A DNA stretch of 24,013 nucleotides, taken from the NCBI GenBank assembly GCA_046155505.1, contig JBJXFK010000284.1, forward strand, positions 1-24,013. Direction: 5' to 3'. A program made the translations under genes and the position numbers. How positions within the stretch are numbered: position 1 is the stretch's first letter; the number at the start of each line of letters is the position of its first letter. Source of the stretch: JBJXFK01 sp046155505 (GTDB lineage: Bacteria; Planctomycetota; Phycisphaerae; UBA1845; Fen-1342). The notes under the pieces were generated by a model. It saw only the letters and a program-made list of their open reading frames with translations. It was not told where the DNA came from and searched no databases. This document shows positions 6,526-13,635 of this stretch, piece by piece.

Positions 6526-8188
6526 TCCGTACGGTCGCAAACCGTTTCTTGAAATTCCCGACGATTTCTTTCATCTTCGCGTCGAGGTCGTCGGTCAGTT
6601 TCTTTTCGGTCGCCAGTTTGTTGCGCGTCTCCGGGTGCTCGTCGCGATAGTGTTTGACCAGTTGCGCCTCAAACTCGGCCACCTTCTCCACCGGAATGTC
6701 ATCGAGAAAACCGCGCGAGCCGGCGTGGATCGACAGAACCTGGTCGATCACATCCATCGGTGCAAACTGCGGCTGCTTGAGCAGTTCCACCATGCGCTTG
6801 CCGCGATCGAGCTGACGCTGCGTCGCCGGGTCGAGTTCGGTGCCGAGCTGTGCGAACGCTTCAAGCTCGCGGAACGAGGCCAAGTCGAGTCGCAGCGAGC
6901 CGGCGATTTTCTTCATTGCCGGGATCTGGGCGTTTCCACCGACGCGGCTCACCGAAATACCGACGTTGATCGCGGGCCGCACGCCGGCGAAGAACAGATC
7001 GGGTTCGAGGTAAATCTGACCGTCGGTAATCGAAATCACGTTGGTCGGAATGTACGCCGACACTTCGCCTTCGAGCGTTTCGATGACCGGCAGCGCCGTC
7101 AGCGAACCGCCCGACGCTTTCACCTTGCGAATTTCGTGCGAATCCTTGCCGAGCTTTTCGAGCTCGTGCTCGACGGCGTGCTTGTCCTGCTCGCCGATGT
7201 AGACCTTGCCGTTCACGCCGTTCTCGTCGCCGGCGGGCGCGCCCTTTTTCACGATCACGCGCTTCTCGGCCATCTTGCACGAACGTTCGAGCAGGCGGCT
7301 GTGTAAGTAGAACACGTCGCCGGGGAACGCCTCGCGGCCCGGCGGGCGACGCAGCAGCAGCGACAACTGGCGATAGGCAACAGCCTGCTTGGACAAGTCG
7401 TCATAGATGCAGAGCGTGTGCATGCCCTGCGTGTACATGAAATATTCAGCCATCGACGCGCCCGCGTACGGCGCGATGTATTGAAGCGGGGCCGGGTCGG
7501 CGGCCGACGCGACAACGACGATGGTGTAGTCCATCGCGTTCGCTTCGCGCAGCTTTTCGACGGTGGACGCGATCGTCGATTCTTTCTGACCGACCGCGAC
7601 ATAAACGCAGATCACGCCGGTGCCGCGCTGATTGATGATCGTGTCGATCGCAATCGCGGTCTTGCCGGTCTTGCGGTCGCCGATGATGAGTTCGCGCTGG
7701 CCGCGACCGATCGGGATCATGGCGTCGACGGCCTTGATACCGGTCTGCAGCGGCTCGGTCACGGGCTGACGCTCGGCGATGCCGGGGGCGATGATTTCCA
7801 GCGGGCGGCGGTGCGGCGTCTGGATTGGGCCCTTGCCGTCGACCGGGCGACCGAGCGGATCGACCACGCGACCGACCATCGCCTCGCCGACCGGCACCGA
7901 CAGCAGGCGACCGGTGGCGCGCACCTCTTCGCCCTCTTTCACGTCGAGATAGCCGCCGAGCACAACCGCGCCGATCGAGTTTTCTTCGAGGTTGAAGACC
8001 ACGCCCGTCGCGCCGCTCTGGGTGAACTCGAGCATTTCGCCGGCCATCGCTTTGGACAGCCCGTAAATGCGGGCGACGCCGTCGCCGACCTCGAGAACCT
8101 TACCGACCTCGGCGACGTCAAGCTGGGTTTTGTACTGCGTGATTTCCTGCTTGATGATCGTCGCGATTTCACTGGCCTTGAATTTCAT
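6521..8188 (-). CDS. atpA: F1Fo ATP synthase subunit alpha, with a long internal insertion
   Basis: This 555-residue non-catalytic F1 subunit has the Walker A motif GDRKTGKT (170-177), the arginine finger in ISVSRVGGNAQ (about 411-421) and GSLTALPVIET / AYIPTNVISITDGQ, all intact. It is about 45-50 residues longer than usual. The excess is a charged segment at about residues 309-358, between LLERSCKMA and SGGSLTALP, a place where Bacillus-type alpha has only a few residues and the E. coli protein about fifteen more. The start ATG has GAGG 5 nt upstream. The stop codon TAG lies inside the cassette 2 repeat arm, so the natural C-terminus may have been changed slightly when that repeat arrived. 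Confidence 0.97.
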   Translation of the reverse strand: MKFKASEIATIIKQEITQYKTQLDVAEVGKVLEVGDGVARIYGLSKAMAGEMLEFTQSGATGVVFNLEENSIGAVVLGGYLDVKEGEEVRATGRLLSVPVGEAMVGRVVDPLGRPVDGKGPIQTPHRRPLEIIAPGIAERQPVTEPLQTGIKAVDAMIPIGRGQRELIIGDRKTGKTAIAIDTIINQRGTGVICVYVAVGQKESTIASTVEKLREANAMDYTIVVVASAADPAPLQYIAPYAGASMAEYFMYTQGMHTLCIYDDLSKQAVAYRQLSLLLRRPPGREAFPGDVFYLHSRLLERSCKMAEKRVIVKKGAPAGDENGVNGKVYIGEQDKHAVEHELEKLGKDSHEIRKVKASGGSLTALPVIETLEGEVSAYIPTNVISITDGQIYLEPDLFFAGVRPAINVGISVSRVGGNAQIPAMKKIAGSLRLDLASFRELEAFAQLGTELDPATQRQLDRGKRMVELLKQPQFAPMDVIDQVLSIHAGSRGFLDDIPVEKVAEFEAQLVKHYRDEHPETRNKLATEKKLTDDLDAKMKEIVGNFKKRFATVRK

Positions 8189-8285
8189 CGCATCCTCGCG
8201 TCGTGACAGAGGGCACGCGGCCCTCGCTATTTCGCTATCTCAATCGCACCGGCCGGAGGCCAATGCTCCCCGCGTTTCGCATTTC

Positions 8286-8316
8286 CTAGGCACTAGGTAC
8301 TAAGCACTAGGCACTC
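8286..8316. repeat. Solitary heptamer array between atpH and atpA (CTAGGCA units)
   Basis: Four tandem 7-bp units CTAGGCA, CTAGGTA, CTAAGCA, CTAGGCA followed by CTC. The array lies right at the atpH stop codon. It has the same period and length as the cassette arms but a third, different heptamer, and no partner array or four-helix-bundle gene is found in this 128-nt junction. Confidence 0.8.
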
Positions 8317-8901
8317 TCAAGCCACCGCCACTTCCAGCCCTCGTTCACCGCGATCCGACAGCCGACCCGCGGCCACATGCAGATGCCGCCGCACCGAATT
8401 GTCGTACCGCAAGTCCCCAATCTGCAATACCAATCCGCCGAGCAGTGACGCATCGACGCTGAAGGTCAATAGTGGCTTTTTCCCGCTCAGCTTCGCCGCA
8501 AGCTGCGCGACTTCCTGCTTCATCGCCTCGTCGAGCTCGACCGCGGTGACCGCCGTCACCTGAATCTGCCCGGCGGCGGCTTCCTGTCGCAGTCGGTAGC
8601 AGTGCAGCAGCGCATCGCCCAAGCCGTTGCGACCGTTCGTGTTCGCGACGAGCAGCGCGTTCAGCGTTAGATCGCTCAGCTTGCCGCGGAACCACTTTTC
8701 CATCAGCGCGGCCCGACGATCGCTGTCGAGCGCCTCGGATCGGAAAAACTCGGCCAGCATCGGATCGATGCGACCCAGTTCGACCATCTCCTCCAGCTCG
8801 CTGCGGACGAGATCCACCTGGCCGCTCTGCTGCGCCAGCTCGAAAAGAGCCTGAGCATAGACGTCAGCCATTTGCAGCCGTTTGTCGAGTGATTCCGCCA
8901 T
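8317..8901 (-). CDS. atpH: F1Fo ATP synthase subunit delta
   Basis: This 194-residue peripheral-stalk subunit links F1 to the b subunits. The N-terminal helical domain starts ADVYAQALFELAQQ (about 12-25), and the C-terminal signature DASLLGGLVLQIGDLRYDNS (about 149-168) is diagnostic. Length is normal. The last 15 residues are slightly longer and more basic than usual. The ATG at 8901 lacks a good ribosome binding site: the bases upstream are the heptamer array 8909-8940. The nearest strong site, GGAGG at 8998-9002, is nearly 100 nt upstream, so translation may depend on coupling or on mRNA structure. Confidence 0.95.
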   Translation of the reverse strand: MAESLDKRLQMADVYAQALFELAQQSGQVDLVRSELEEMVELGRIDPMLAEFFRSEALDSDRRAALMEKWFRGKLSDLTLNALLVANTNGRNGLGDALLHCYRLRQEAAAGQIQVTAVTAVELDEAMKQEVAQLAAKLSGKKPLLTFSVDASLLGGLVLQIGDLRYDNSVRRHLHVAAGRLSDRGERGLEVAVA

Positions 8902-8908
8902 ATTTCAA

Positions 8909-8940
8909 GAATGCAGAATGCAGAATGAAGAATGCAGAAA
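8909..8940. repeat. Solitary heptamer array between atpF and atpH (TGCAGAA units)
   Basis: The same heptamer family as the cassette 1 arms (TGCAGAA with one TGAAGAA), but with the variant unit in the third rather than the second position, so it is not a simple copy of either arm. It stands 7 nt upstream of the atpH start codon. No second arm and no four-helix-bundle gene are present in the 103-nt junction. Confidence 0.8.
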
Positions 8941-9004
8941 GCGATGCCGCCATCACGGCGTAGTCGATCTGCGAAGCTCCCGTCGCGTCCTGCATATCCT
9001 CCGT

Positions 9005-9478
9005 TTAGTTTTTTGCCGCTTCCATTCGTCGAATCGACTCGCTGATGATCTGCTTGTGATCGTCGCCCTTCAATTCGCGGCGAATGATTTCCGTCGCGAC
9101 CGCGAGCGAGATCGCCTGCGTGCGGTCGTACAGCGATTTCACCGCCGTATCGGTGAGCAGCCGAATCTCGCGCCGCGCCCGATCCACCGTCTCAGTCGCT
9201 TCCCGCCGCGCTTCGTCGCTCATGCGTTTGAGCACTTCCGCCGCGTCGCGCTTGCCTTCGGCGATGATCTCGTCCACTTCGCGCTTGGCACGATCGATCT
9301 GTTCGCGATACTTGCTGAGCAGCGCGTCGGCCTCGGCCCGCTCGCGTCGCGCATTTTCAAGTGCGAGGCGAATCCCGTCGGCACGCACCTCGAGCGCCTT
9401 GCGAATCGGCGGCCACGCCTTGGTGAGCAACACCAAGACGACCACGGCGAAGACGATTGTCGGCCAAATCCAGGTCAC
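9005..9478 (-). CDS. atpF: F1Fo ATP synthase subunit b
   Basis: This 157-residue b-type subunit has a short N-terminal membrane helix (WIWPTIVFAVVVLVLLTKAW, about 3-22) followed by a long charged helix (30-150) rich in Glu, Arg and Ala that forms the peripheral-stalk coiled coil. The start is GTG at 9478, preceded by GGAGG 7 nt upstream, which decides it. The gene follows the other b-type gene by 15 nt. It has no signal peptide, unlike its neighbour. Two different b genes in one operon suggest a heterodimeric b/b' stalk, as in cyanobacteria and some other bacteria. Which of the two is formally b or b' cannot be decided by eye. Confidence 0.93.
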   Translation of the reverse strand: MTWIWPTIVFAVVVLVLLTKAWPPIRKALEVRADGIRLALENARRERAEADALLSKYREQIDRAKREVDEIIAEGKRDAAEVLKRMSDEARREATETVDRARREIRLLTDTAVKSLYDRTQAISLAVATEIIRRELKGDDHKQIISESIRRMEAAKN

Positions 9479-9493
9479 AAGCTCGCCTCCGTC

Positions 9494-10060
9494 TTAGCGT
9501 TTCCCCGCCGAAACCTGCGCCACCAGATCGCGATAGCCGTCCGGTCGCACATCCTTGCGAATGAGCTGCCCCGCCAGGCTCGCCGCCGTCGCCGCCGCGT
9601 GCTCGCCAAGCTCGGCACTCGCTGAAGCCGCCGCTTCCTCGATCTCGCGTTTGGCGTCGGCGATCAACGCATCCGACTGCTTGCGGGCCTCGTCCTGAAT
9701 CCGCCGTCGCTCATCGGCCGCGCTTCGGCGACTCTCGTCGACGATCGCGGTGGCCTGTTCGCGCGCCCTGTCCATCTGAGCCGTGTACTGCGCCAGCAGC
9801 TTTTCGGCCTCGATGCGTTCCTTTTTGGCGTTTTCGAGCGCGACGCGAATCGTGTGCTCGCGCTCCTGCAAAACCGCCAAAAGCTGCGGCCAGGCCGACT
9901 TGCCGAGCACCATGACGACCAGGCCGAACAACAGCCCGGTCCAGATCACGTTGCCGATCCCGCCGGCGAAGACGTTCGCGCTGCCGCCTTCCGCCGCCGA
10001 AGCGACGGACGCGATCATTGCCGCGCATGCCGCGCGGGCCAGCCAGCATTGAGCCGTCAC
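9494..10060 (-). CDS. F1Fo ATP synthase second b-type subunit (b'), with signal peptide
   Basis: This 188-residue b-type subunit differs from its downstream neighbour by an N-terminal extension. A GTG start at 10060, supported by GGGAG 6 nt upstream, leads into a signal-peptide-like segment (basic/short n-region, AACAAMIASVASAA, possible cleavage after ASA near residue 22). Next come a Gly-rich linker, the usual membrane helix (about 36-58, IGNVIWTGLLFGLVVMVL) and the long stalk helix with VLQEREHTIRVALENAKKER at 63-82. The stalk helix and its KKERIEAE pattern resemble subunit b. It lies between atpE (88 nt gap) and atpF (15 nt). The extended N-terminus would place the start of the mature protein in the periplasm, consistent with b topology. 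Confidence 0.9.
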   Translation of the reverse strand: MTAQCWLARAACAAMIASVASAAEGGSANVFAGGIGNVIWTGLLFGLVVMVLGKSAWPQLLAVLQEREHTIRVALENAKKERIEAEKLLAQYTAQMDRAREQATAIVDESRRSAADERRRIQDEARKQSDALIADAKREIEEAAASASAELGEHAAATAASLAGQLIRKDVRPDGYRDLVAQVSAGKR

Positions 10061-10148
10061 ATTGAACTCCCGATCGGTCCGTTCAGACGCCGCCCCGGTG
10101 CGCCGTCACACTGCGACCGCGCACGCAAGAAAACAAAAACGCGAAGAC

Positions 10149-10451
10149 TCACTTGATCATGGCGACGATAACGACAAACAGCGCCGCGCCTTCGATCATG
10201 GCCGCGGTCAGAATCATCGGCGTGAACATCGCGCCGGCCGCTTCCGGCTGACGCGCGATGGCCTCGACCGTGCTGCCGCCGATGCGACCGATACCCATGC
10301 CAGCGCCGAGCAGGGCCAGGCCAGCGCCGATCACCGAGATGCCCGGAATGCTGACGCCGCCGCCGCCTGCCGCCGCGGGTTCGGCCAGCGCCGGAACGCA
10401 CAGGAACCCGACCAGAGCCGCCGCCGTGAACAGTACGTGTGACAATCTCAT
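10149..10451 (-). CDS. atpE: F1Fo ATP synthase subunit c, with signal peptide
   Basis: This 100-residue protein is the proteolipid that forms the rotor ring. The ATG at 10451 was chosen because AAAGGG precedes it by about 7 nt and because a signal peptide follows directly (MRLSHVLFTAAALVGFLCVP, cleavage likely after ALA at 23). Mature c has helix 1 with the glycine motif (GAGLALLGAGMGIGRIGG, about 42-59), the polar loop ARQPEA (66-71) and helix 2 with the ion-binding Glu87 in MIEGAALF. The Gln and Ser/Thr ligands typical of Na+-binding c rings are not seen, so a proton ring is more likely. A longer in-frame extension to 10550 is rejected because it is basic and lacks a ribosome binding site. 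Confidence 0.95.
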   Translation of the reverse strand: MRLSHVLFTAAALVGFLCVPALAEPAAAGGGGVSIPGISVIGAGLALLGAGMGIGRIGGSTVEAIARQPEAAGAMFTPMILTAAMIEGAALFVVIVAMIK

Positions 10452-10549
10452 CGCAAACCCTTTCGTGTCTCTAAAGACCGTGAACACTTTCAAAATCCGC
10501 TTCGACCGCCGGCGGCAACAACTCCGCCCCCGCGCGGGTGCTTCGCTCA

Positions 10550-11431
10550 CTAGTGCGCCGCGTGTCCATGTCCGTGCGCGTCACCCTCATGATCATCATG
10601 GTGGATATTGACCGCCTGTCCCAGGAACACGGCTGTCAACATCGTGAAAATGAACGCGTGCAAGAACGCGACCAGTAACTCGAGAAAATTGAACGCGATG
10701 CAACTGACGATCACCACCACCGTCACGCCCGCCGCGCCGAATGCGTTCATACTCGCGATCGCCGTCGGGATGAACCCGAGCAGCACGGCCAGAATCGTGT
10801 GACCGGCGAGCATGTTCGCGAACAGACGCACGCAAAGCGCCATGTGTTTGAAGAACAGTCCGACCACCTCTAGCAGCGCGATAAACACGTTGATGCCCGG
10901 CGGGCCGATGAAAAAGTGCTTCACGTAGTTCATGCCGTGATACTTCAGCCCGTTGTACACCACGAGCACGAACGTCACCACCGCCAGCGTGCCGGTCACG
11001 AAAATATTGCAGGTGCTCGTCCCGCCGATCAGGTGACCGCCGCCGACAAACCCGGTCCAATCCGGCAGCGGAATCATGCCCAGCAGATTGCATGTCAGGA
11101 TGAAGAAGAACAGCGACCACAGGTACGGCGCGAAAATATCGGCGTACTTGCCCAGATTCGGCAGAAACACCGCATCGCGGAGTCCGACTGCGATCCCCTC
11201 GACCGCGTTGCCGAAACCGCGCGGCACGAGCTTGCCGACCGCATCGCCGCCGGCCCGCATCTGAAGCGCTTTGGGAATGATCCAAACCAGCAGCAGGGCC
11301 GCGACGACCTGCATGATGATGTGATTGCTGATAATCGGAAACGAATACAACCCGCCGCCGGGATTCAAGTCCCATTGCGTGTGCTGGACTACGTGAGACA
11401 GCGGATCAGCACCAAGCAGCATCGTCAGCAT
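10550..11431 (-). CDS. atpB: F1Fo ATP synthase subunit a
   Basis: This 293-residue membrane stator subunit forms the two ion half-channels. Hydrophobic segments lie at about 38-56, 104-122, 141-162, 179-206, 211-227 and 236-275. The essential arginine is Arg202 in ALCVRLFANMLAGH. Where E. coli has Glu219 and His245, this protein has His211 and Glu251, the known swapped pair. The Gln252 position of E. coli appears to be His258 (FLHAFIF). The C-terminal tail 277-293 is unusual, with seven His in seventeen residues mixed with Asp. The start at 11431 overlaps the stop of the atpI-like gene (ATGCTGA), which points to translational coupling. Confidence 0.95.
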   Translation of the reverse strand: MLTMLLGADPLSHVVQHTQWDLNPGGGLYSFPIISNHIIMQVVAALLLVWIIPKALQMRAGGDAVGKLVPRGFGNAVEGIAVGLRDAVFLPNLGKYADIFAPYLWSLFFFILTCNLLGMIPLPDWTGFVGGGHLIGGTSTCNIFVTGTLAVVTFVLVVYNGLKYHGMNYVKHFFIGPPGINVFIALLEVVGLFFKHMALCVRLFANMLAGHTILAVLLGFIPTAIASMNAFGAAGVTVVVIVSCIAFNFLELLVAFLHAFIFTMLTAVFLGQAVNIHHDDHEGDAHGHGHAAH

Positions 11432-11853
11432 TTCGCTTCGATCCTCGTCGTTCGCTTTTTCGCCACCCGCACCAGTGCGGCTACGTCCACCACCAGCAAG
11501 ACCAGTTGCGCCAGTGCCAACCAGGCCAGCATCGCATTTCCGCCGACAACATCTCGCAGCACAATCGCCGGCATCAGCATGACGAAGAACCGCGCCATGA
11601 TGTCGCCCAGCATCGCCATTGCCAGCGTCTGCGGCGGCTGGCGAATCGCTGCCGCCGGTATCACCGACCCGATCAGGCTTCCTGCGAGCGCGACGGCCAG
11701 ACCGACCATCGCCGCCAGCACCTGATCGCTGCCGCCGAGTCGCTCGGCGATCGGCCACGCGGCTACCGCAAAGGCCATCGCCGCGATGATCGACCACGAT
11801 GCCAGTCCGCCGAAAACGGCCAGCGGACCCGGGCCTTCGTCAGTCGGACTCAT
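11425..11853 (-). CDS. AtpI-like membrane protein of the ATP synthase operon
   Basis: This protein has about 142 residues and four hydrophobic segments (about 14-38, 46-64, 84-106 and 108-128). It occupies the place of atpI (ATP synthase I chain type), between an AtpZ-like gene and atpB. Such proteins are thought to help assemble the c ring or act in Mg2+ handling with AtpZ. The identification rests on position, size and topology rather than on a sharp motif. The start used is ATG at 11853; a GTG at 11868 is also possible. The 5' end overlaps the upstream gene by 14 nt and the 3' end overlaps atpB by 7 nt, so the three are probably translationally coupled. Confidence 0.75.
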   Translation of the reverse strand: MSPTDEGPGPLAVFGGLASWSIIAAMAFAVAAWPIAERLGGSDQVLAAMVGLAVALAGSLIGSVIPAAAIRQPPQTLAMAMLGDIMARFFVMLMPAIVLRDVVGGNAMLAWLALAQLVLLVVDVAALVRVAKKRTTRIEAKC

Positions 11854-12112
11854 CCTCTCGGCTCGCACGCCGCGCCCGTTCGTCGGACGCGGTCATTTCC
11901 TTCTGAATATCGATCGAACGGCGGATCAAAACGTACAACCCGCCGATACAGCCGAGCACCGCGCCGGTAATGAGACCGACCGGCGCGCTTTGCAGGCCGC
12001 TGTCGATCCAGTACCCCACCAGCACAAACCCGACGATTCCCGCGCCGAACTCCAGCCCCAGACTCGCGAAGCGAAGCTGCACCCTACGGGCCGCCTGCTG
12101 CCGCTCGTCCAT
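11840..12112 (-). CDS. atpZ: AtpZ-like small membrane protein, first gene of the atp operon
   Basis: The protein has about 90 residues from the ATG at 12112, which has a modest AGG ribosome binding site 4 nt away. The frame stays open to a GTG at 12193, so an N-terminus up to 27 residues longer is possible. Two transmembrane helices are separated by a short loop: LEFGAGIVGFVLVGYWIDSG and the P-containing VGLITGAVLGCIGGLYVLIRR. This Gly-rich hairpin with YWID is typical of the AtpZ/AtpI family (PF09527 type), found at the head of many atp operons. The C-terminus is charged and overlaps the next gene by 14 nt. Confidence 0.75.
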   Translation of the reverse strand: MDERQQAARRVQLRFASLGLEFGAGIVGFVLVGYWIDSGLQSAPVGLITGAVLGCIGGLYVLIRRSIDIQKEMTASDERARRASREDESD

Positions 12113-12244
12113 GTCGCCTGACTGCACGTTCGTGCCTCGCCTCGCGGGCATTTGGGAAGGTGGAATCTCCGCCGCAATCGACGATCGCACCACAGTTCGT
12201 CGCCGGTCGCTAACGGCTTCGCACCAACCCCAAGCGAGTCGAGC

Positions 12245-12274
12245 ATCCTAGTGAACACGGCGCGATTGCGTCAA
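12245..12274 (-). promoter_or_regulatory. Sigma70-like promoter of the ATP synthase operon
   Basis: On the minus strand, TTGACG (-35, 12269-12274, 5/6 to consensus) is followed after 18 nt by TAGGAT (-10, 12245-12250, 4/6). Transcription would start near 12238, about 45-125 nt before the first atp gene depending on its start codon. Just upstream, 12311-12343 contains three spaced TTGAC motifs on the plus strand in a short imperfect tandem repeat, which might be regulatory. Confidence 0.55.
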
Positions 12275-12442
12275 GCGCTGCGTGTGATCGAAGCGCGCAA
12301 TCCGCGCGAATGTTGACGATGACTTGACGATGCGTGCTTGACACGCGAGACTATGTTGGGCGAAAGTTGTGCCCGATTTCTCGCCCGCTCGCCGCCTACG
12401 TGTAATCCGCTGAATACTCAACGTTTGCCGCGTGTGCGACGC

Positions 12443-13603
12443 TCAACTGGAAATGCTCGCCTCGGCTCGTGCCAATTCATCCAGCGCCAATTCGCGATGG
12501 GAATCGAGATGCAAATTGCTCGCCGCCGCACGCAGATGAACCGCCGCCCGCGCGAAATCCTGCAACTGCCGCCGACAAAGCATGCCCAGTAGCAATTGAA
12601 TTTGTCCGGCGTCCGGCGCACCCGCGTATTGCCGCAAGCACCCTTCATACGCGACCACCGCCAGCGCCGCTTTCTGCGCCCGCGCGAGCTGATTCGCAAT
12701 ATTCCGCTGATGATCGCGCGGCAGAACGAGCGTCGCATCGATCGCGATCATCTGCTCATACAGCCGCATTGCCTCGTTCACATCGTTGTCGTACAGACGA
12801 TCGACGACGTCCTCGCGCAGCCGCATCGCGGGCGAAACCGCCGCATCGAGCGGCCGCGACTCGATCTCCTCGACCGCCACCGGCCGCGCCCTACCGACCT
12901 CCGGAAAACTCATCGTCTCGCTCAGCCCCACCCGCCGCCGCCAGCGACTCCACAGCGCCAGCATGTCGAACTGATTCCGCGGCAACCCGCGCACACCGAG
13001 CATCAGCATCGTCGCGCCAAAGCCGAACGCATAGCCCGCCAGATGGGCCGAGAACGCGACGTTGCTCACCATGCCGTGCTGCAATCGCGGCGCAACCACG
13101 TTGTCCCACAGGATGATTTTCAGCACGATCAGAATCATCGCCGGCAATTGCAGCGTGGTAATGATGATCATAAACACGAGTACGGTGATGTTCACCCGCG
13201 GATAGAGCGCCAGGAACGCCGTCGTCACCGCCGCGATCGAACCCGACGCCCCCACCAGCGCGTTCGTGCTGTCCAGCGCATACATCAGCCCCGAAAAAAC
13301 GCCCGACGCCAGATAGAAAATCACATAATTGAGCGAACCCATCCGATCGCAAACCGCGTTGCCGAAGATATAGAGAAACAGCATGTTGCCGAGAAGGTGC
13401 ATCACGTCGCCGTGGCGAAACTGATACGTCACGTACTCATGCACCGACGGAACCGCTGCATTCAGCGGCGAAATCACCTGATCCAGCATGCCGTCGCCGC
13501 TCACGTTGGTGAGCAGAAACACAAGCACGTTGATCGCGATCAGCGCATAGTTACCCACCGGTCGCGAACGCAATCGAACATCTGTCCCGATCGGCAATAC
13601 CAT
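12443..13603 (-). CDS. Rhomboid-family intramembrane serine protease with TPR-like tail
   Basis: This 386-residue protein has a rhomboid core in residues 1-210. It contains the HLLGNM loop (His69, Asn73), the catalytic serine in GASGS (Ser120) and the catalytic histidine in FSAHLAGYAFG (His187), followed by a Gly-rich last helix. Six or more hydrophobic segments fit a basic rhomboid fold, and the Ser-His dyad is complete, so it should be an active membrane protease. Residues from about 260 onward are soluble and helical. They look TPR-like (EAMRLYEQMIAID, then VVAYEGCLRQY and FARAAVHLRAAA), as found in planctomycete rhomboids. It follows the HEAT-like gene by 32 nt on the same strand, so the two are probably co-transcribed. 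It lies upstream of the atp promoter. Confidence 0.9.
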   Translation of the reverse strand: MVLPIGTDVRLRSRPVGNYALIAINVLVFLLTNVSGDGMLDQVISPLNAAVPSVHEYVTYQFRHGDVMHLLGNMLFLYIFGNAVCDRMGSLNYVIFYLASGVFSGLMYALDSTNALVGASGSIAAVTTAFLALYPRVNITVLVFMIIITTLQLPAMILIVLKIILWDNVVAPRLQHGMVSNVAFSAHLAGYAFGFGATMLMLGVRGLPRNQFDMLALWSRWRRRVGLSETMSFPEVGRARPVAVEEIESRPLDAAVSPAMRLREDVVDRLYDNDVNEAMRLYEQMIAIDATLVLPRDHQRNIANQLARAQKAALAVVAYEGCLRQYAGAPDAGQIQLLLGMLCRRQLQDFARAAVHLRAAASNLHLDSHRELALDELARAEASISS

Positions 13604-13635
13604 GCGGTGAAAATTCCGACGTGACGATTCAGGCT

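Noticed and set aside
4698..8940. Heptamer arrays as a CRISPR array
   Set aside because: Units are 7 bp, directly adjacent and without spacers; no cas genes are present.
10452..10550. Longer start for subunit c
   Set aside because: The extra 33 residues are basic and Cys/Arg-rich, without a ribosome binding site; the ATG at 10451 has one and begins a signal peptide.
11432..11797. Longer start for subunit a
   Set aside because: The extension is the out-of-frame shadow of the atpI-like gene; the ATG at 11431 overlaps that gene's stop in the usual coupled manner.
12311..12343. TTGACA on the plus strand as a promoter
   Set aside because: No acceptable -10 box at 15-19 nt and no plus-strand gene downstream; kept only as a possible tandem motif upstream of the atp promoter.
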